Positions 60,006 to 64,000 of a stretch of DNA of 64,000 bases are shown piece after piece. Numbering within the stretch: position 1 is the stretch's first letter; each line of letters begins with the position of its first letter. The notes beneath the pieces were generated by a model, which saw only the letters and a list, made by a program, of their open reading frames with translations, was not told the origin of the DNA and ran no database searches. Made by a program: the position numbers and the translations under genes. Origin of the DNA: Acidimicrobiia bacterium. GTDB lineage: Bacteria > Actinomycetota > Acidimicrobiia > Spongiisociales > UBA4744. Location of the stretch: NCBI GenBank assembly GCA_029863625.1, contig JAOTUY010000007.1:1-64000 (forward strand), read 5' to 3'.

Positions 60006-61187
60006 TCACACCTCCACTTTGATGATGAGTGCGTCCCCTTGACCCCCGCCCCCGCACAGCGAGGCGCCGCCGATGCCGCCCCCACGTCGTCTCAGTTCAT
60101 TGACCAGCGTAACGATCAGGCGAGCGCCCGTCGCTCCGATCGGATGACCGAGGGCAATCGCGCCACCATTGACGTTTACCTTGTCGTGGCCGAGGTCGAG
60201 CATCTGGGCCGACCACAATGCCACGGACGCGAACGCCTCGTTGATTTCTACGAGGTCGAGATCCCCGGCGGACATCCCCGCCTTCTTTAGCGCCACGCCG
60301 AGCGCCTCGGCAGGCCGTTCCTGCAAGGTGGCGTCGGGACCACCAATCTGTCCGTAGGCGATGATCTCCGCCAGGATCGGAAGCCCGGCGGCTTTCGCGG
60401 CGGCGCGATCAGCCACGATGACGGCCGCCGCGCCGTCCGATATCTGGGACGCGTTGGCGGCGGTGGTCGTTCCTTCCGCGGTGAACGCGGACCGTAGTTT
60501 GCTCAAGCTCTCGACGGTCGTATCCGGCCGGATACCCTCGTCGAGCTCGACCGCTACCGGGTCTCCCTTCCGTTGGGGCACCTGCACCGTGACGATTTCC
60601 TCCTGGAAGACACCCGTTTGGACCGCCTGCGAGGCGCGGCGGTGGCTTTCTGCTGCCCAGGTATCCTGCTGCCGGCGGGATATGCCCAGCTGGGCGTTCT
60701 TCAAGTCGGATGATTCACCCATCGCGCAGTGATCGAACGAGCACCACAGGCCGTCGTGCAGCATGACGTCGATCAATTGGACATCGCCCATCCTCGCTCC
60801 CCAGCGGGTACTCGGCGTCAGGTAGGGGGCATTGCTCATGCTTTCCATGCCCCCGGCCACGACAAATGACGCCTCACCAAGTCGTACGGAGCGGTCGGCC
60901 ATGGCGATGGCGGTCATGCCCGACAGACAGACTTTGTTGACCGTTGTGGACGGTACCGTCATGGGTACCCCGGCCCGCACGGCCGCCTGGCGGGCAGTGA
61001 TCTGTCCCTCACCTGCCTGGAGCACCTGCCCGAAAATCACTTCATCGATCCGGGCGGGGTCGAGCTGCGATCGTTGGAGGGCCCCTTGGATGGCCGCGCT
61101 TCCCAATTCGACTGCGCGCAACGGGGCGAGGCCACCCCCAAACTTCCCGAGCGGCGTTCTGGCGATTCCGGTGATAACAGCACCCAT
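60006..61187 (-). CDS. Acetyl-CoA acetyltransferase (thiolase)
   Basis: The 393 residues have the nucleophilic Cys87 in VNKVCLSGM, His in ALGHPIGATGARL and the second Cys in GGGQGDALII (CGGGGQGDA). It could make acetoacetyl-CoA or act in fatty-acid degradation. Together with methylmalonyl-CoA epimerase and an AccE-like protein on the other side of the divergent promoter it suggests propionate/acyl-CoA metabolism. The start is the ATG at 61187. Confidence 0.92.
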   Translation of the reverse strand: MGAVITGIARTPLGKFGGGLAPLRAVELGSAAIQGALQRSQLDPARIDEVIFGQVLQAGEGQITARQAAVRAGVPMTVPSTTVNKVCLSGMTAIAMADRSVRLGEASFVVAGGMESMSNAPYLTPSTRWGARMGDVQLIDVMLHDGLWCSFDHCAMGESSDLKNAQLGISRRQQDTWAAESHRRASQAVQTGVFQEEIVTVQVPQRKGDPVAVELDEGIRPDTTVESLSKLRSAFTAEGTTTAANASQISDGAAAVIVADRAAAKAAGLPILAEIIAYGQIGGPDATLQERPAEALGVALKKAGMSAGDLDLVEINEAFASVALWSAQMLDLGHDKVNVNGGAIALGHPIGATGARLIVTLVNELRRRGGGIGGASLCGGGGQGDALIIKVEV

Positions 61188-61246
61188 GGCTCACTCCTCT
61201 CCTGTCAGGAGACTACCCACCGAGCCAACCCGGGTAGCCTGCCCGC

Positions 61247-61651
61247 ATGAGGTTGGTCAACATCGATCATGTCGCCATCGCGGTTCGCGATCTCGACGCG
61301 GCCCTCGCCGAGTACGAGCGGCAGTATCACGTGCGCGCCGAATACCGGGAGGTCATTGAGGAACAGGGGGTCGAGGAGGCCATGCTTCCGATCGGCGCCT
61401 CAAATGTGCAGTTGTTGAGACCGCTGGGCCCGGACACACCGGTGGGCCGCTTCCTGGCCAAGCACGGCGAAGGGCTCCATCACATCGCCTATGCGGTCCC
61501 TTCGATTGATGACGCATTACGCCACCTCGTCGCCGAGGAGGTTGAGCTGATCGACCCCCACCCCCGGATCGGCGGAGGGGGGCATCGCATCGCCTTCGTT
61601 CATCCCCGGGCTCTGGCCGGTACGCTCGTTGAACTGGTGGAGCTGCAATGA
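61247..61651 (+). CDS. mce: Methylmalonyl-CoA epimerase
   Basis: It converts (2S)- and (2R)-methylmalonyl-CoA for the B12-dependent mutase. The 134-residue VOC-fold protein has metal and catalytic ligands in NIDHVAIAV (His8), GEGLHHIAYAV (His) and near the C-terminal LVELVELQ (Glu), plus the FVHP segment. It overlaps the next gene by 4 bases. The window also holds another B12-dependent enzyme (NrdJ), consistent with B12 availability. Confidence 0.92.
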   Translation: MRLVNIDHVAIAVRDLDAALAEYERQYHVRAEYREVIEEQGVEEAMLPIGASNVQLLRPLGPDTPVGRFLAKHGEGLHHIAYAVPSIDDALRHLVAEEVELIDPHPRIGGGGHRIAFVHPRALAGTLVELVELQ

Positions 61652-61965
61652 GCGACGTACAACCCGAGATTGAGACAACCGGAGGCCCCGGGGATCCCAA
61701 GGTTGAAATAGTCGGTGATCCCAGGCATCCCAAGATCGAGATCATCGGCGGTGCCGGACCTTACGAGGCGGCGGCGATCATGGCTGCCATCGATGCCGCG
61801 CTGACCGAAGAGCTGACCGACGAGGCCATCCCGAGCCAACCTGCCACACCGGGAGCCTGGGCCATGTCCGGCCGGCCACAGGTTGTACTCGGTCCGAAGA
61901 CGTCCTTTCAGGGTCTCTCACCCACCCCGGGCTCCGACGATGACAATGGGGATTCGGAGAGCTAG
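61648..61965 (+). CDS. Acyl-CoA carboxylase epsilon-like small subunit
   Basis: This 105-residue protein has a central segment, KIEIIGGAGPYEAAAIMAAI, followed by a helix, that matches the short AccE consensus in which a V-E-I-x-x-G strand is followed by an A-A-rich helix. The N-terminal 25 residues contain a duplicated strand-like motif (DPKVEIVGDPRHPKIEII). AccE proteins stabilise actinobacterial acyl-CoA carboxylases. The biotin or carboxyltransferase subunits are not in the window. Coupling to the epimerase supports a methylmalonyl/propionyl-CoA link. Confidence 0.65.
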   Translation: MSDVQPEIETTGGPGDPKVEIVGDPRHPKIEIIGGAGPYEAAAIMAAIDAALTEELTDEAIPSQPATPGAWAMSGRPQVVLGPKTSFQGLSPTPGSDDDNGDSES

Positions 61966-62148
61966 CGAGGTTACGAACACCCTCGGATTAGCCAAGCTTC
62001 ACGGCGGGTGAGCCCGTGTGGGGCGGCCCGGCGAGGTGTCGGCCCAATCGCAACCCGGACCGTCCGGGGGACTATCCCCAACGCACCAAAGCGACTCGCC
62101 ATAGCGGGAGTCCTCAATGCGAGTCTTGATCGGGCCGAAATATCTGAT

Positions 62149-63243
62149 GTGACCACCCCCTTGATCGGCCCCGAGTTACGTCGAACCGAGCGCGCCACCC
62201 ATCTCGGCATCCTGATGGTGGTGGTCGGGCTGCTGATGCCTCTGCTGCTGTGGCCGGCCATCGCCGCACTTGTGTGGTGGCTGGGCTCGGATGCCGAAAT
62301 CGACATTCTTGTTTACGACCAGACGGTGCCGGATGCTTCCTACCTCGAACATGCCTCCCTCGGGTTAGTGCTCGAATATGAGAAAGTCCCGTTTGCGACG
62401 AAGGATTCGTTCATCGGGGCCGCGCCCGGTGGTGCTCCGCACGGTGCCTGGCCCACCGAGGCGCCAGATTTGGTCATGCTCGTGGATGCGTACGGTGTGT
62501 ACCTGGACGATCTGGGGGAAGTGTCCGACGAAGGAACGAGGCGCATCACCGACGCGTTTGGGGAAAACGATGCGGACACCGTGATGGGGTGGGCTGCTGA
62601 GGGAACCGTCGTGTACGGAGAGTTCAACATCCTCGGGGAACCGACGCCTTCGCGTGCGTCGCAACAACTTGAGGAGCTGTTTGGGGTGGAGCGCACCGGG
62701 TGGGCCGGGCGCCCGTTTGAGGACCTGTCGGAGGTTTCTGATCGATTGATCGATCTGGCGGGGGGCACCTGGGACCATGCCGGGCGGGGAATCGTCTTGC
62801 TGGCGCCGGGACCTACCGGCGCCTCGGTCGTGGTGCTTTCATCTGACGATCTGGAGAGCTGGGTCCCGGTTGTCGAAGGAGCCTTGCCCGGCTCCGGGCG
62901 GTCCGTCGAGGCCAGGATGGATGGCTGGTTTGAGATCATCGCCACCATGCCGGAGACCCGAGTCGACATGTGGATGCACCTCCCCGTGACCGATGCCGGC
63001 CGCGCCCGGTTGGAGCGGCATGAAATCCCAACGGAATGGCCGTTCCTGGTGCGGGCCGAGAAAACCCTATACCTGGCCGCTGATGCTTCCGAGAACAGTG
63101 TTGAGTTCCCATTGCGAAGAATGACCGGTTCTCCGACGCTCATGAGGGTTCTCCCGCAATCGCCGGAGACCGAGTTCTTCTATCGGGTGTACGTCCCTGT
63201 GGTGCAATGGCTCGTTGAAGTGGCCGAATCTCGAGACGGGTAG
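62149..63243 (+). CDS. Membrane-anchored protein of unknown function
   Basis: I do not recognise this family. The protein has about 364 residues: a polar N-terminus, one strong transmembrane helix (residues 24-47, LGILMVVVGLLMPLLLWPAI), then a soluble, acidic domain of about 310 residues. The domain has segments like DILVYDQTVPDASYLEH and FNILGEPTPSRASQQLEEL, suggestive of an extracytoplasmic glycosyltransferase- or hydrolase-associated domain, and no catalytic motif I can name. A GTG at 62149 is a reasonable start; the frame is open to 62008. A response-regulator gene follows after 46 bases. Confidence 0.65.
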   Translation: MTTPLIGPELRRTERATHLGILMVVVGLLMPLLLWPAIAALVWWLGSDAEIDILVYDQTVPDASYLEHASLGLVLEYEKVPFATKDSFIGAAPGGAPHGAWPTEAPDLVMLVDAYGVYLDDLGEVSDEGTRRITDAFGENDADTVMGWAAEGTVVYGEFNILGEPTPSRASQQLEELFGVERTGWAGRPFEDLSEVSDRLIDLAGGTWDHAGRGIVLLAPGPTGASVVVLSSDDLESWVPVVEGALPGSGRSVEARMDGWFEIIATMPETRVDMWMHLPVTDAGRARLERHEIPTEWPFLVRAEKTLYLAADASENSVEFPLRRMTGSPTLMRVLPQSPETEFFYRVYVPVVQWLVEVAESRDG

Positions 63244-63289
63244 CAAGTGCAGCAACCGACATCCTCAATCCCAGGGCGCGGTATCGATC

Positions 63290-63676
63290 GTGAGTAAACC
63301 GCAAGTCCTTGTTGCAGAAGACGATCGCGTCGTTTCGTTGCTCATCGCCCGCAGCCTCGAGGGAGTCGGAGCTCAGATAACGACCGTGTATGACGGTCTC
63401 GAAGCCTTCGAAGTGGGTCTCACTACTGATTTCAACCTCGTCTTGCTCGACCAGGTGATGCCGGGCTTGCTAGGGGTAGAAGTCCTGCAGCGCTGGATCG
63501 ACGACGGCAAGAATATGCCGGTGATCATGGTGTCCGCCCTCACCGCCGAGGAAGACATCGTGCGTTGCCTCGAACTTGGTGCGGTCGATTTCATCCGCAA
63601 GCCCTTCAGCGTCCGCGAGTTACTGGCGCGCGCGAAAGTCCATTTGCGATCCCAGGGATTCGAACCAGACTCTTAG
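63290..63676 (+). CDS. Single-domain response regulator (receiver)
   Basis: This 128-residue CheY-like receiver has VLVAEDDRVVSLLI (acidic pocket), LVLLDQVMPGL (phosphoacceptor Asp near residue 54), MVSALTAEED (Ser/Thr) and FIRKPFS (conserved Lys). There is no output domain, so it acts by protein contact or in a phosphorelay. No histidine kinase is visible in the window. The start is the GTG at 63290; an upstream in-frame extension is possible. Confidence 0.88.
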   Translation: MSKPQVLVAEDDRVVSLLIARSLEGVGAQITTVYDGLEAFEVGLTTDFNLVLLDQVMPGLLGVEVLQRWIDDGKNMPVIMVSALTAEEDIVRCLELGAVDFIRKPFSVRELLARAKVHLRSQGFEPDS

Positions 63677-63916
63677 AGGCGGGCTTCCAGCTTCCAACTG
63701 CCTCCCCCCGCCGGCGAGCGGGAGCAAGTCGGTTCGTGGAGGTGCCGAGCCCGAATAGGGGTCGACGGAGGGCGGTTCGCTCCCGCCACCGCGCATCGGT
63801 GTCGACCGCAAAACGCCCTCCTTCCCACTCCGGCCTCCCACCTCCCACTTCCCGCCTGCGTCGAACACATCAATAGGCCCCGGCTTGTTGCCGATGCAAT
63901 GACGGAGGAGGAATTG

Positions 63917-64000
63917 ATGCAGCGCGCTCCCAATGTGTGGATGCGTCGACCCGCCGTGCCCGAAGCCACCGGTGAGGCCGACAACCCGCGCGCGTCCTCC
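63917..64000 (+). CDS. N-terminus of a gene cut by the window end
   Basis: An ATG at 63917 is preceded by a strong ribosome binding site (GGAGGAGG at 63904-63911) and the frame stays open to the last base (28 codons, MQRAPNVWMRRPAVPEATGE...). No function can be assigned. An in-frame ATG at 63899 would add six residues but lacks a binding site. The 220 bases before it hold G/C-rich repeat-like sequence and no gene. Confidence 0.5.
   Translation, partial: MQRAPNVWMRRPAVPEATGEADNPRASS

Noticed and set aside
63648..63680. tRNA-like T-arm on the minus strand (GGTTCGAATCC)
   Set aside because: The stem does not pair properly, there is no acceptor or anticodon arm, and the bases encode the end of the response regulator.

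Overview
The window is a GC-rich chromosomal stretch, densely coded on both strands, with many GTG starts. Features that point to a high-GC actinobacterium, most plausibly an uncultured member of class Acidimicrobiia, are: substrate-binding lipoproteins with a Thr/Ala/Gly/Asp-rich linker after the lipobox cysteine, a B12-dependent class II ribonucleotide reductase, an AccE-like carboxylase epsilon subunit beside methylmalonyl-CoA epimerase, and no lipopolysaccharide genes. No rRNA, tRNA, CRISPR array, transposase, integrase or phage gene was recognised.

Layout. 0-1.7 kb: tail of one membrane protein and a complete tandem paralogue, duplicated together with the 3' flank. 1.7-4.2 kb: lysA and metZ (lysine and methionine synthesis). 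4.2-28.3 kb: the main catabolic block. It holds a BMP-type ABC importer, a coupled pair of small genes (helix-turn-helix protein plus thiamine-binding-fold protein), an XDH-type molybdenum hydroxylase without an FAD subunit, an SsnA-like amidohydrolase and a very large YgfK-like iron-sulfur flavoprotein. A leftward operon follows with an ATCase/OTCase-like carbamoyltransferase, carbamate kinase, two fold-type-II PLP enzymes, glutamate dehydrogenase and an unknown protein. A rightward operon has a GntR/UTRA regulator, a knotted (AOTCase/YgeW-type) carbamoyltransferase, a hydroxypyruvate/glyoxylate reductase-like enzyme and an aminotransferase. The gene set resembles the ygeW/ygfK/ssnA/xdhD/yqeA purine (uric acid) degradation clusters of enterobacteria and clostridia, but the composition is different. 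Expected logic: import a purine, hydroxylate it, open the ring, pass a carbamoyl group to carbamate kinase for ATP, and collect ammonia and C2/C3 acids. A similar TTGACA-containing motif stands 82-87 bases before the first gene of three of the units.

28.6-37 kb: M23 peptidase, mannose-1-phosphate guanylyltransferase, MgtC-like protein, dienoyl-CoA isomerase-like crotonase, dodecin, nitroreductase, aldo/keto reductase, PEBP protein and dGTPase. 37.2-44.9 kb: a probable nucleoside-use block with ribokinase, a five-gene oligopeptide-type ABC transporter (one ATPase inverted) and a divergent purine-nucleoside-phosphorylase homologue. 45.2-50.4 kb: nrdJ, a 5'-nucleotidase and an ABC-2 exporter. 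50.8-53.7 kb: dnaX, ybaB, recR. 53.8-58.9 kb: acyltransferase, CDP-alcohol phosphotransferase, GNAT protein, QTMAN-like glycosyltransferase, HU and a HAD phosphatase. 59-64 kb: glpX, thiolase, methylmalonyl-CoA epimerase, AccE-like protein, a membrane protein, a response regulator and the start of one more gene.

The most unusual non-coding signal is a set of about fifteen intergenic tracts built on a 7-base period with many different unit sequences. Several lie next to a C-rich/G-rich repeat or a GAGC-TTC-GCTC hairpin, and some supply the start or stop codons of neighbouring genes. A 60-base tandem array and a 35-base G homopolymer occur in the same kind of location.
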